64,000 nucleotides of DNA from Chiridota heheva (GCA_020152595.1 JAIGNY010002621.1:1062001-1126000), one strand, 5' to 3'; shown: positions 22,195 to 34,126, counted from the stretch's first letter. A program made the numbers and translations. The notes: generated by a model from the letters alone, not told the origin.

Positions 22195-22925
22195 ATCATG
22201 GCATCTTTTTCTTCCGGAAATCTTTAATTTTCTAGAAATTTTCAATTTTCATAAAATTTGCTTCAAGTTTCTTCATTTTCCAGAATTTATTTTCAGTTTT
22301 CACGAAATTTGCTTCAATTTTTGGAAAATTTCCTTTATTTTGAGGATATCTTTCTTGTTTTCGGTAAATTTGCATTACACTTGTGAAATTTCCTTAATTT
22401 TTGTAATTGTCTTCATTATTAGGAGATTTGCATCAATTTTCGGCAAATTTTCTAAAAAAATTGGGATAACCTCTTTATTTTCGGGAAATTGTCTTTATTT
22501 TGGGAAATTTTCATCAATTTTTGGGATGTCTTTTTCGTTTTGGGGGAAATTTGCATCAACTCTTGTGAAATTTCCTTAATTTTTGGGAAATTTGTCTTTA
22601 TTTTCGGGAAAATTCATTTACAGTTTTTATGAAATTTGCTTCAATTTTCATGAAATTTGCTTCAATTAACAGAAAATTTACTTCATTTTTGGGACTTCTT
22701 TGTTTTGGGGAAATTTGCAGCAACTTGTAAAATTTCCCTAATTTTTGTGAATTTTTTTGGGGGGGGGTGAAATTTCCATCAAAAATTTTCCATCGTGAAT
22801 TTTGTTCCATTTTTGTGAAATCTCCTTTATTTTCGGGAAATTGTCTTAATTTTGGGATTTTTTTTATCAATTTCAGGAAATTTGCTTTAATTTTTGTGAA
22901 ATATCCTCAATCCATTTTCAGGAAA
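22195..22925. repeat. Degenerate tandem repeat rich in GAAATTTGC/CTTCAATTTT
   Basis: Roughly 30-40 bp units such as GGGAAATTTGCATCAATTTT recur imperfectly over about 730 bp. A G-run lies just before it (22,074-22,094). The ORFs on both strands (172 and 90 codons) are products of the repeat. The same words, in reverse complement, reappear in intron 11 of the host gene near 59,365-59,470. Confidence 0.8.
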
Positions 22926-24474
22926 CCCAAATTTCAAATAATTTGATGCCAAACCTCCCCCTCACCTCCCCCCCTCCACCCTTACAAATAGTTTTACCAT
23001 GGTAAGAGACTTCTACATTTTTGTAGGTTTGTTTAGACAGATATCAAATCTGGCCCCCAATGTCAAATATCTTCATACGTCGCTGATATACGTACATCAC
23101 ATACAGACTTCCCCTTCACCCCGAGATCAAGGTGGGAGTAGTAGAGAAAGGACAAGTTCATGAACAAAATTGATGTGTTGTTTCCAGGTTATAAGATGAA
23201 AAGTTTGTGGAAAATTTGTGTCCCTTAGAAAAAGTCAGCATGATTTTAAAACAATTTAAAAATTGTAGTAGTTACTTTGTCAGATTGTAAATGCTTTAAA
23301 TCTTGATGATATGGTAAAAGGTCTAACCATGGTGCTAAGTCAATACATGGCAAGACCTTAACTATTTCTCTTAAATTAATCAAATGCCATTTATTGGTGC
23401 TAATTTGCACTTATGGAAAAAGAAAACAATACAAGAAAAGAAAGGGCCTTTTATGAAAATGCATTTTTATTTCAAGGTCTATAGACAAAGCAATTTCTAC
23501 TGGTTGAAAGATTATTAAAATCTGAGCAGATTAAATTCTTGAATTTTGAAAGGAGCAATTTTAGTTTTAGAAATACAGTTGATCAAAGTTTGATCAGTTT
23601 TTTAATTGATGCTCAAATTCGTTATGTAATTCGTTTCAATTTTTTTCCTAAATCATAATTACTGAAAGTGATGAAAAGCTTTTTCTTGGAGACATGGTAA
23701 AGAAGCATAAACATTTCTCTTTTTTATCAAAATTTGCTACACCACACTTCCAAAAATTACGATACACAATCAATCAAACAAAAGGATTCACAAAAGAAAA
23801 TTTCATGGTAGCCCACTAATATGAAAAAATTGTATAAATATGCAAATCGATGACAGATTTAAAAAAGGTGTATAATGGGTAACATTTAACCAATCTTGAT
23901 GATATTATTTGCTCCTATAACGGTTTTTAATATATTCTTAAGCAATTTAGGTAATGTTGCCTCTACATGTCTATAGACATTAAATTTCATTAATGATATT
24001 TAATTGTTTTAAATATTTATTCATTGTCATTTTATTAACAGATGCTGATCTAGCCTAGCCTAGGAAGTGCGGTAATATCTCATGAAACACCAATACAGCT
24101 CCCAAGAATATGTGAAAGGTAGACCAACAGTGGTCATTAGAATGGAGTGAATGCTTGTCGCTAGAGTAACCCATTACTAAAAGTACTCAGAGGATCGTTC
24201 TTAAGTACATTAAGGATTGATGCGATTTGTATCGAGAATAACTTTTATGTATTGTTGAATTTTAGCTGAATAAGTTTAAAATCCACTGTAAATGGAAACA
24301 AAATTCCCATTTTAATATTTTGCAGATGTATGAACATTTAAAAGGCAATAATAACTAAATTGATTTATAAATGTTTTAAAAATTCTCACAAAATCATTAA
24401 AGAAATTGACCGTTTTACAGCTTTTTGAATTTTCAGACATAAAAATATAAACTTTTATAGCTGTAAGTAATTTT
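22926..24474. other. No gene seen; AT-rich
   Basis: Long AT-rich stretch with short ORFs only. An AACAG at 24,042 is followed almost at once by a stop in the visible frame, so no exon is called. Confidence 0.5.
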
Positions 24475-24915
24475 GTTTTCGCCTCCGTTTGTCATCAAGA
24501 TATCTCAAGTACTGATGATTGGGTTCTGATCAAATTTGGTGTGGTTTTGTTACTGCTTTAGAAAGATGTGATTAAAATTTGGGACGTATTGGAGTAGGAT
24601 AAGGGCAAAAATTTAGGGGTGTGGATGTTTTAGGGTGAGATTGATTTTCATCATATCTCAAGAAGTAGTCACTGGATTTGATTAATTTTGGTGTGGTTTT
24701 GTTCCTGATTAAGAAAGAAGTGATTAAAATTAGAGTGATATTAGAAAGGGAAGAGTGCCAATGGGGTGGGGATATTTTGTCTGTCATCAATATATGTATA
24801 TGTAGAACTGATGACTGGATTTAGATTTTTTTGCTTTAGGAAGAAGTGATTACAATTTGGGACGTATTGGAATAGGGAAGTGCAAAAATGGAGGGTGGGG
24901 ATATTCTATGGCAAG
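24475..24915. repeat. Three imperfect tandem units of about 150 bp
   Basis: Units beginning near 24,490, 24,640 and 24,780 share the order TCATC-AA-TAT..., GATGA/CTGGATTT, TTTTGCTTTAG/GATTAAG, AAGAAGTGATTAAAATT, TTGGAATAGGGAAG and GGGTGGGGATATT. They diverge by substitutions and small gaps. Confidence 0.75.
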
Positions 24916-25460
24916 ATTTATCAACACTTAATTGAAACTTTCCAATAGAATGTGCTGAACAATGAATTCATGCCATGAAAGAACAGCCATACAATGAATT
25001 TTCTGCACTCAAAGAAAATCATGAGAAGTGGTTTCTGGTATAAATGAAATCAAAACAATTGGTTTCTGCCATGATTGAAAATGATGGAATGTGAATCTAC
25101 CTTGTATAGAGCTCAAACAATGAATGCTTAGCCTGAATTATCACTGAAAACAGTGATGATCCTCAAGTATTTAGAATGTAAATGGCAATACAGATCAACA
25201 GTGAGAAATAGATTGTTTGGGGTTAAAACTTGGTGGATTGAGGGTTTCCGAGGTAGATTGCATTCCAGTGAGGGCAGAGGTATGTGTTCTGCAGTGTGCT
25301 TTATTTCTAGTTTTTGATGTATTGGTGTCCTTGGTATTTTCTATGTAAATTGTTCTTTTTAAAATTCTTAGCATTATCATTTGGTAAAAGTTGCAGTAAA
25401 TTTGAGTGCTTATTATTAAATTCTTTGGAGGAATAGGCTTCTAATCATTTCATTGGACAG
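24916..25460. other. No gene seen
   Basis: AT-rich spacer with short ORFs and no feature supported. Confidence 0.5.
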
Positions 25461-25584
25461 TAAAGTGGGAAATAAACTGAAAGAATCACACAAAGATTTT
25501 GTGAAGTTGGACTGCGTGGACAGTTCCCATAGAGTGAAAAAAGCTCCAAAACTTTATGCTCTTTTCAAAATTAACAAAAACTGA
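25461..25584 (+). CDS. Possible terminal exon, unknown protein
   Basis: After CATTGGACAG a frame of 40 codons (KVGNKLKESHKDFVKLDC...LYALFKINKN) ends with TGA. It needs one base to complete an incoming codon, which does not match the phase-0 exit of 21,804-21,897, so any link would require another exon. Composition is lysine-rich and protein-like; evidence is weak. Confidence 0.25.
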
Positions 25585-26396
25585 TGTGCCAAGATTTTAA
25601 AGCTATTTTAATCAGTATACAAATTGCTATGCATCCATAGACTATAAAGGTCTTTCGATGTTGTAGTTTTAATATGCAAAGTTGTATGTAAGGTTGTATG
25701 TATGACCAGGGAGATCCACATATTAAGTAAGTCCATTGGTTTTTATCCTCTGCCATGCATGGCTCTCTGTCATTTGAAACAGTTTTAAACTTTATGTCAG
25801 TTAAAATGTGTCATGCATAAAAAATCAATTCAAAACATTTATTATGTGTTATTTCAGAACTAAAAGTGTTAGCTTGAAAATTATAAAGACTGAACTGCTG
25901 AGATTTTGTATGTTCCTTTAATGACATAGAAATTGTTATGTACATGTCCAGGCAGTTTTCTTTTTTAATGGTACAATTTTACAGAAAATGAAGTCTTTCT
26001 TAGAATGTGATGTCAATTGCAGAAAAACTTAATGTCTATAGGAAGCTACTGATTAGTTTGATATGTTATAAAAGTATGGCACTTGCTCGCCTTTGGCCTG
26101 AAGAGATTTGAGTTTTACATCAGACAATATTACACATGAGAGTAGCCTAACTTATAATTTGAATAATTTTGCTGTTGTGTGGACATCTCAACGTGTAGAG
26201 GCAAAATTATAAAACTTCTAGTCTATTAAAATTCATGAAATACCAATATGTTTCAACTTGAGGCCCAGTGTATTGCAACCATTTATGTTTGTACAGGACT
26301 TTTTTACTACATTTTAAAGATAATTTCACAAGGCTGGCTTTATCAACCAATTGTAAGTTAAGTTAGAATCGAAAGTTTGTTTTGATGTTGAATGAA
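25585..26396. other. No gene seen
   Basis: AT-rich spacer with short ORFs and no supported feature. Confidence 0.5.
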
Positions 26397-26561
26397 GGAA
26401 TCAAGTAGATGGTGCCGAGGTCTCTACTACTCATTCAAAACCGGCTATGACGTCACAGGGGCTGAGAGGCCCGAGGCGCAGCCGAGGGCCTCTCTGCCCC
26501 TGTGACGTCATAGCCATTTTTGAATGAGCAGTAGAGACCAAGGCACCTTTTACTTGATTCC
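26397..26561. repeat. 165-bp near-perfect palindrome (foldback)
   Basis: Left arm starts GGAATCAAGTA and the right arm ends TACTTGATTCC. In between, matched pairs include GGTGCC/GGCACC, GTCTCTACT/AGTAGAGAC, TCATTCAAAA/TTTTGAATGA and CTATGACGTCACAGGGGC with its complement. The centre lies near GAGGCGCAGCCGAG. The single-strand fold would be a hairpin of about 75 bp. Each arm carries a perfect TGACGTCA (CRE-type) octamer. Confidence 0.92.
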
Positions 26562-27107
26562 GATTCATAAATTCTGACATAAAATTTAAAAAAAAGAGAA
26601 AAATGCAAACAAATTTGAATCATGTTGATTACAAGTTTATTCTCCTAACACATTAAAATAGATTCACTTAACAACAAGATGATAACACGAATATACGTGT
26701 ACGTACGGTCGCGAGCAGCAAAAAAAAAAAATTGGCTACTATTTTGTTTTGGCGTTGAAATATCCAATTTTCATTATAAACCAATAACTACAGGGATGAT
26801 GTATAAAACAAAAGTGTAAAATTGATAGGATGTAATAAACATTTTTTATTAATCAAAGACATATAAAATATTTGGTTGTAATATCTCAGCAAAGATACAA
26901 ATAATTAAATAAAAAATGACCTTGTAACAGCACTTGACCCAAATCGCAAGTATGTTTATTTGTTATTGGGCTGGCATAAGTGTTCCGTTTGAATAATGAT
27001 TTCACATGGAGTGTATAATGAACAAATTTTACTCTTCAAGTTGGATTGTCATAACAAAAGCCCATTAAATAACAAGAATTGGAGGATTTATAAACATAAA
27101 GATGTTG
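26562..27107. other. No gene seen
   Basis: AT-rich spacer between the palindrome and the recombinase gene. It is downstream (3') of the recombinase on the minus strand. Confidence 0.5.
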
Positions 27108-28320
27108 CTACTTTGTGAAATACATGTTTACATCACCGGAAAAATGGCAGTTTGAGAACATAGCATCTGTCGTTGGGTCACACTTTCTGTGTTTCATGTT
27201 TTGAACAATAACAGTATTAACACTAGGCCCAGCGATATGGTTTGTGTCAGTGCTCTGTGTAGGGCTTGTGATTGTGGTACTGCTAGGGTTATGGGGACTA
27301 CAGGAAACTGTTGGAACTGGTGATTTTCCACTTCTATTGGGGATCACATTTTCTTTGTTACATGCAGGTCCCAGTACAGTTGCACTTAGTACAGAGAACA
27401 TGCTTCTTTTTTGGTCAATGCCAGAGTCTCTGCAATATGATTTGATGCTTCCTTCGCACCGATTGCCACTCAATGTTGCAATGGTACGGAAATCAAAAGT
27501 TTCCATCACTTAAAGCAGTGATTGCAGTGGCACGAAGACAATGATTTGTATAGATTTCGCTGCACTTTGCGATTGTAGAGATGGTTTTCATCATAATAGA
27601 CAGTTTGTTTTTCCCTAGTGGGACATTGTCAAACCAGATGTCATCCTTTACCGTACTCCGAGCACGCTGGAAGAAGCGATCGCATTTGGGATTTAATTTT
27701 CCAGGGTAAAGTTTCAGAACCTTAGTTGGACATGGTTTGTCATCATCAGCACTGAAGCCATACATTCTCTTTTCACAATCAAAATCCTTGATGGAGGATC
27801 CTTGGTGGTTTTTCGTGTTTTCTTCATAGTTGAGTGTCACATACCCTTTGCCAAGATCATCAACCTTGAACACAAATGATGTTTTTTGTCAAATTGTGTT
27901 GCCCTTCTTGGCCACGTCGACAAAAAAAGAATGTTATGTAAAACCACACCAATCTTACGAGGCCTTGTGGATTATCTGTCGAGAGTACATTTGCTTGGAA
28001 AATTTTGTCCATATCACCTGGTTTTATTACAGACTTTCCTTGCGACCGATCCAAACCCTCCTTCATTATCTGCAGCATTCCTAAAAACACATTATTGGCT
28101 CCTTGGAACTCCCTGTCCTGAATGATATTTATTTGCCTGTTGTATGGCTCGCCAGTGATGTGCCTGTGAATTGCTGCCCGAAGCCCTATATATGTTTGTT
28201 TCGCATACATAGAGCCATCCAGTTTCCGAACTTCAGCATAAAATCTCCTCAGGAGGGCAGCAAGAGTGTTGGCATCCATATTTTCGAAGTCTTCGGATGT
28301 GTCTGCGGACTTACACCAAC
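27108..28320 (-). pseudogene. Crypton/DUF3504-type tyrosine recombinase, exon 2
   Basis: After an acceptor (TTCTACAG, to 28,321) the frame runs WCKSADTSEDFENMDANTL, then RRFYAEVRKLDG and an N-terminal core-binding region to about 27,880. The next frame (27,873-27,493) has ENTKNHQG, KLNPKCDRFFQRAR and the catalytic-type NHCLRATAITALSD. The third frame (27,509-27,108) has LSGNRCEGSIKSYCRD and a C-terminal NCHFSGDV tail. The HxxR and tyrosine of a tyrosine recombinase are visible; the second histidine (normally SGH) is Asn. Related domains occur in Crypton transposons and in their domesticated animal descendants (ZMYM, QRICH1, KIAA1958). Frameshifts near 27,870 and 27,500 make it inactive. Confidence 0.82.
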
Positions 28321-29030
28321 CTGTAGAACAATAGAAGGAAAAATATTGTTAATTTGAGAAGGTGAAACGATCATCAAAACTTTATTCAGCACCAAATAAC
28401 AGATGACTTGATATCATTAAGAATGAATACTCACCTGTGAAAGGTATTGAATTAAATTTAAACTCAACATTTGGTCAATTCACTACTTTTGGTTGCATAT
28501 TATTCAATTATACTTTGCCTCTCGTTCAAAAATGGTTTCATAAATATCGAACAAATTATAGGCTCCTATTATCGTTCAAAAATGGTTTTATGAATATCAA
28601 ACATATTATATGAGGGCCTACAATCTTCAAATATACATTTTGCTTTAATTTTATTTTCCTCCGTAGGCCCTATGAGTTTGGTTTTTGAAACTTTTACATG
28701 GAAACTAGACCGATACTGGTAATGATTCTTTAATATATTGAAATTACAGAGAACATTTGTTTTAAATTTCATAATATCAATTTCAATGAAAAATTTAGGT
28801 GTAATTGCATTAAATTGACTGTCTGAGAATTGTTTACAAAAACAGTAAATCACCCAAAATTTAGCAAAATATCATACATTTTTTTTTTTGCGCCGCTGCA
28901 AAATGCTTGTGTGGCTGTAAAGAATTTAAGATCACATCACCTTTTTTAATTTTAGGTGATATCCAGTTTTTCTAAACAATTCACAGATAGCAAATAGGCC
29001 TATAGGAATAATAGGATATAAGATACTCAC
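28321..29030 (-). other. Intron of the Crypton-like gene
   Basis: On the minus strand the donor is AAAAA|GTGAGTATC at 29,031/29,030 and the acceptor TTCTACAG|GTTGG at 28,321/28,320. Joining gives AA-A|GT-TGG-TGT, so the frame of WGIKLLK continues into SWCKSADT. The match of phase and family sequence on both sides supports a real 710-bp intron. Short ORFs inside are noise. Confidence 0.65.
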
Positions 29031-29315
29031 TTTTTAATAACTTTATTCCCCATACTGTGTTGTTTTTGGTTGACTGTGCTGTTCTTTCACCAGCTACTGT
29101 ATTTGATTAATTTCTTTATCCGTTATGTGGTTGAATCTCTGCTGGATAGGCCTAGGATTAGGCCTAATAGGAATAGGGTCAGAAACAATATCTTCAGCTC
29201 CTTTATCCACTATCATCTGTTCATCTGGTTCTTGCAGTTGCACATTATGGGCTTCCTCATTGTCATTTAGAAGATTATCAATGTTTATATCAAAATTGAT
29301 ATTATAATCCTCCAT
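29031..29315 (-). pseudogene. Crypton/DUF3504-type tyrosine recombinase, exon 1
   Basis: ATG at 29,315 opens an acidic N-terminus (MEDYNINFDINIDNLL), followed by ...HITDKEINQIQ. The frame then stops near 29,092, but a shift of one base near 29,105 continues as AGERTAQSTKNNTVWGIKLLK to the donor at 29,031, the usual lead-in to the core-binding domain of this family. So exon 1 also carries one frameshift. No transposon ends were found. Confidence 0.65.
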
Positions 29316-29914
29316 TATAGTAAAAAAAATTCACTTAAAATTCAATTTCTGAGAGATCAATTTATTAGCAGACTACATATATTAGCAGACAACATTTGTA
29401 TAGCAACAGAACAAAACCTAAATCATATACTTCAAATGGTTGAATTCAAGCAGGCTTATTGTGTAAAATTGCCTAATAGCAGTTTGAGGTGTATGATCTG
29501 AATGCAACATTGAAAAACAACAAGTGAAGATTCATTGTTGATCAACAATTTTAATTCTCCCAACTTGTTTATAGAAATTCATGTGGAGAGCTCAAGCCAT
29601 GTCTCGATACTTTATTCGAACATGGGTAATTAACCGATCAGATGCAAGGATTTCCTTAAAGTATTTATGAATTTCAGATTCAATGGGAGTGCTCAAAAGA
29701 TTTTAATTTGCATATCTTTTAAAGTAAATGTAGTAATATTTTGATTTCTCTGTTATCTGTATTATGGATAAAACCATTATTGTATCGTTAACACTTACCC
29801 AGCAATGTTACGAAATTAAACAATTCCAAACTGAAACATTGTGTTGTTACTGGGTTTTTTTGTAGAACAGTATTTTAATTTGACAAAGGATTTAGTTAAC
29901 TGGAGCCATTATTG
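29316..29914. other. No gene seen; upstream of the recombinase
   Basis: AT-rich sequence 5' of the recombinase gene. No TATA/initiator pattern stands out. Confidence 0.45.
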
Positions 29915-30106
29915 TAGTCAATTTGACCACAAAATGGTCAGAAGATTTGACCAAGTTGCAGTGGTCAACAAATTGACCAAGTGTTAATGGTCAAATTCGA
30001 CCAAGTGAGGAGTGAATTATGCACCGGTCAATTTGACCAAGTTGACCTGGTCAAAAATATTGACCATGCTAACTTGGTCAAATTTGACCACATATGGTTT
30101 TGACCT
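29915..30106. repeat. Cluster of TTGACCA/TGGTCAA words
   Basis: About ten exact and five near copies of the heptamer, in both orientations, sit within 190 bp, some as TGGTCAAATTTGACCA palindromes. This is far above chance. Confidence 0.9.
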
Positions 30107-32720
30107 TTTTTTTTTTGAAGTGTAGTTTTCAGTTGATGGGTTGCACATAACTACCACTTTTAATGAGTCCTCCCCATCCTTCCTTCCCTCTCAGAATCTT
30201 TCCATGGAACAGAATGCTTGTTAACCATTTTGAATGTCAAATCCAAATGTGACTGAAGTATTTAAGGCTGTGAATGTCCCTACAGGCTGTACAAAAATAA
30301 GATATGCAGTTAATTAAAAAAAAACAGATGACATTACTTCATAGTTTGTGTATACCATTGAGCGCATGAAATTGAAACTTATTTACTTTGACAGCCACAA
30401 ATTATAATTTAACAATGACCATTGGAAGTAAAATCTTATTAGACAATGACAATTATAAGCTTTGAAGTAATTATTCGAATCTTTTCCCCTACATTGAAGT
30501 GAGTAAATAAAGGTGTGCATCCAATTTAGATGAACTCTTAATAGAAGCATATTAACCTTGGCAACAAGTTTAAAAGAGAGTAAACAGATTTTGATTTAGC
30601 AACCAAATCAATTTTAAAGGACTGGACATCTAGAGGCAACATGGGCTTAAAATATGTTGTAAACCGTTAAAATAGCCAAAAGTTCCATTAAAATTGGTTA
30701 AAAATTGACCAATCTACTGCATTTTTAAATTTTAGCTGTAATTGCACCATAATCTGTGACATTAATGCAGGAAGGATCCTTCATTACCTATTCCAAAACC
30801 TTTTTTTTTAATTTCTCTGTCAATGTAGTTTGAAATATAGCATTGGACTTGGAGCAAAAGTTTTGGAACTTGGTCACATACCGAATCATGTATCTAGAAA
30901 AAGACATTGTGAAATTAACGAGTAGCTGAATTTAAAGAACAAAATTTGAAAGAATTACATAAAGATTTTGAGATGTGTTCCTCTTACTATATCACAATTT
31001 CTGGCACAAATTAACAAATCTTGAAACTTTATTTGGTCATAACTTGAAAATTGAATAAGCCTTTTACAAAATTAAAAATTATATTCTTCTCAGATTTCCA
31101 TGCTCTTTCATATATCTTAAATTTGCTAGATGTCCATAGTCGTTTAAAGAAGTGGTTTATCATCATCTTTGTCATAAGCTTAATTTCGTTTTGGCAAAAT
31201 GTGGATAAGATATTAAAAGCCCTGCAATGAAGGGAAAGGGAATGCACTACTATACAGAAGAATAGTGAGATGGAAGAAAGACGTCATGAGGGATATCCCA
31301 TTATGACAACCTGTTTTGTACATTCAGAGGATTAATTTGCTTTATTAGTTTATAAGAATCTTCATGAGCTATGTAGTCAGGAGAATCATGATCTGATCCA
31401 GAATTGTACTTCGTGGAAAAATGATTGGTTTATATGAAATTTAAATGTAGCAAATGAGACTTACCTGTGATTGAAAATTGAACCTTTTTATGGACTGTTA
31501 AAGTGAAGTGGTAGGTGTGAAAGAACCAGATATTAAAGGTTGTGAAAATGAATAAATGTGCAAGATACTGGTAAGTGTTTGAAATTGTCATGAAAATGAT
31601 TATTAAATATGAAAGATACCATTTGAAATTTGTCATTATATTATTTATATGTCATTTTTATTCATTTGTAAGAAAATGTTACAATTAAATCCCATTATGT
31701 GGCACTGTCAACCTTTGTCATCTAGGGAAGACTTTCTTTTACCTTCTTACTAGTTAGCCTACATATTGTATTTGAAATTAACTTTTTTCATATACTTTCA
31801 GTATTATAAAGTGAGCCCACTTCTTATCTTTAGCTGATTATTTTGAATTAATATGCAGTAAATCAATATGAGAAAACCATTCAAGAGTTGAATACCACAA
31901 GAATCTAACACACACACTAAATATTTTTAAGAATGACAATGTTTTTCCTCCTGGGAGATATACCATTACCTCTGAGCAACTGCAACTTTCCTCATAATTT
32001 GATAATCCATGGGCTATATGAATATGAAACTAAACTATTTCTTTCAATAATGTAACAGTGACTTCAGGTAGGTTTTTCTTGCATGTGAAAGTGCTTTACT
32101 ATCACTTTAAGAGTCTAGGTTTGTTTCTGGTGAGCCAGAGCATGTAGGCCTAATATGACATGTAGTTGTAAGACATTGACCCCAAGGAATGACACACATT
32201 AACAAGAAGCAGTGTGTGTTTTGGTGAATGAAATTAATAGGTTTTACAATTATTCATTCAAAGTCCAACAAATTGGCATTCACTCTACACTAAGAAAAAC
32301 AAACTTACTTCTCAGGCTTTTTGACAAAGGTGTACTATAATTTAGCTGTACCTCAACCACAACGTAACAAAGGCTTTCGCTAAGTCTACTCTGTATACAT
32401 TAACACTGAATGCGGGTGATGTGCTGTTTGTTTTTCTGCAGCGTATAGGCCCTCATGCAAGTGGCGTGACAAACATCGGACAATTTTTGAAGAATACAAT
32501 GCATATGGCTTGTTATGCTTAGCGAAAACAGTGCTTGCTACTAGAAAACTGTTAGGCCTAAGCATGCACCAGTGCTGTTACTGTTTAGGCCTCCTAACAT
32601 GAAAATCGGGGACCAGTGATAATTGAACGTATTGGCCAGCACAGATGAAATATTAATAACAAATATATATATTTAAAAAACAAAAAACATTGGCAAATGT
32701 CTGTTATGATAAAGTAGGTC
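30107..32720. other. No gene seen; AT-rich
   Basis: 2.6 kb of AT-rich DNA with short ORFs and no splice-linked coding pattern or repeat I could define. Confidence 0.5.
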
Positions 32721-32990
32721 ATGCTTGAAACCGGAGGGTATAGCGATGGTATCTTAATTAAAGAAGCTGAAGGCAACCTGAGCGACAGTGGTTTCAATTC
32801 CCAAACTAGCCTAGAAGTGCTAGTTTTCATACAGAAAATCAAATCGATTGATATCGTGAATTTACTCGAGCGAACGTTAAGAATTATCAACACACTGTTC
32901 CGTAGGCAGACGTATACGTGGTACCAATACACATGTAATAACGCACTACAACACCAAGGAAATCAGCTGATCAGTCAGCTGTTCAGGTAG
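32721..32990 (+). CDS. Unsupported ORF with protein-like composition
   Basis: An 89-codon frame from ATG (MLETGGYSDGILIKEAEG, then NLLERTLRIINTLFRRQ). The first 65 codons look protein-like, possibly a helical segment, but no splice sites or relatives are recognised. The opposite strand is also open (112 codons), so coding sense is uncertain. It may be an exon of an unrecognised gene or chance. Confidence 0.2.
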   Translation: MLETGGYSDGILIKEAEGNLSDSGFNSQTSLEVLVFIQKIKSIDIVNLLERTLRIINTLFRRQTYTWYQYTCNNALQHQGNQLISQLFR

Positions 32991-33305
32991 AAAAGCGCTG
33001 TAAATATTTGACTTAGAAGTTTTGTATATTTTCTATCATTTGGTAATAAAAACATAATCAAGATACGATAATCATTTTTTGTCAAGCAATTACTGCATTT
33101 TTGACCAAACGTGAATCCTAAATTAGGGAAAAGTCTACCCGAACGTGCGACTGAGTAGACTTCTATATATGAATATCCAATGCAGATTCTTGCATATGCG
33201 CACGGTGTATGCACGCTCTAATGAGAATCCACTTTGCCTAACTCTGACGTCAAAGTTTGGTATCTATCTTATTATATATCTGTGGACTTAGTCACAGAAA
33301 ATTGC
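32991..33305. other. No gene seen; partial repeat match
   Basis: 33,245-33,300 is the reverse-complement relative of 18,195-18,260. The remainder is unassigned. Confidence 0.45.
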
Positions 33306-33375
33306 ATTGTTCTAAAAGCGTCTACTCTGCTATGACGTCATTAAAAGACACTTGGTTAAAGATTCTGTCAGCTGC
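33306..33375. mobile_element. Solo end of a family A transposon
   Basis: TTGTTCTAAAAGCGTCTACTCTGC...ATGACGTCA...GATTCTGTCAGCTGC matches the terminal about 70 bp of family A copy 1 in reverse complement. No matching second end is found nearby, so only one end survives. Repeat D starts five bases further on. Confidence 0.75.
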
Positions 33376-33379
33376 GCGT

Positions 33380-34126
33380 TGAAGTGTCTTTACCTAATTA
33401 ATTGAAAAGTGCTGCGAACGTCCAAGCGGCAAAAGATTCCGCGGGCGTACACCACTAAATCGAACAACTAGCGTGCGTACCAATAATAACAAAGCTTGGA
33501 TGTTGAAAGTATAAACGAGATCTGACAACAATACGTAACATATAACACATGGTGGATGTAAACGAGAATGTTAACCATAACGGTCACCGTTGTTCATGTA
33601 CACAGGCGGGATTTGAGAGGGAAATTGAAAGGAAGCCCCCTGCCCTCCACACACACTGTTGCCAAAATGTGTACCTTTTGTAAGACTATTTTCTGCATTT
33701 TAGCGCGATTTTGTCTCCCCAAACTTTTGATTTTGCCCCACTTTCGATAGGAAAATTCCGCCAACTTTTCATGTTGGTATGCGTCACGAGGCTGAATTAG
33801 TCCGGGGTAAGGAGTATGGCAATTACTGAGCCAAAATATATGAATTTTATTTGAACAAATTATTTTATTACAGGTCTACAATTTAATTGATAAAACAATT
33901 ATCGTCTTAATTTCATTTTTTTTTTTAATAAATGAAAATTTGCCCCCCCACCTACCCCAACCCCTTCAGCAGATAGAATCTCTGAGTTCAAGCAGTATTC
34001 ATTTTGAAAAGGCACTTTTGTAACATTTGTCTAAAAGTATCCACAAATTCCGGTACAAATTCTCGCACCTTTGACAGTCATTGAGTGAAATTTGTATTTT
34101 CAAAAGGGGCACTTTATTCATTTCTC
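33380..34126. repeat. Interspersed repeat D, copy 2
   Basis: Same orientation as copy 1 (19,191-19,868) with the same start (TGAAGTGTCTTTACC) and end (CATTTCTC). It has an extra segment of about 70 bp near 33,614-33,690. The long extent of near identity suggests fairly recent copying. Confidence 0.85.

Noticed and set aside
22061-22579. 172-codon plus-strand ORF
   Set aside because: It follows the GAAATTT repeat; phenylalanine-rich low-complexity translation with no domain.
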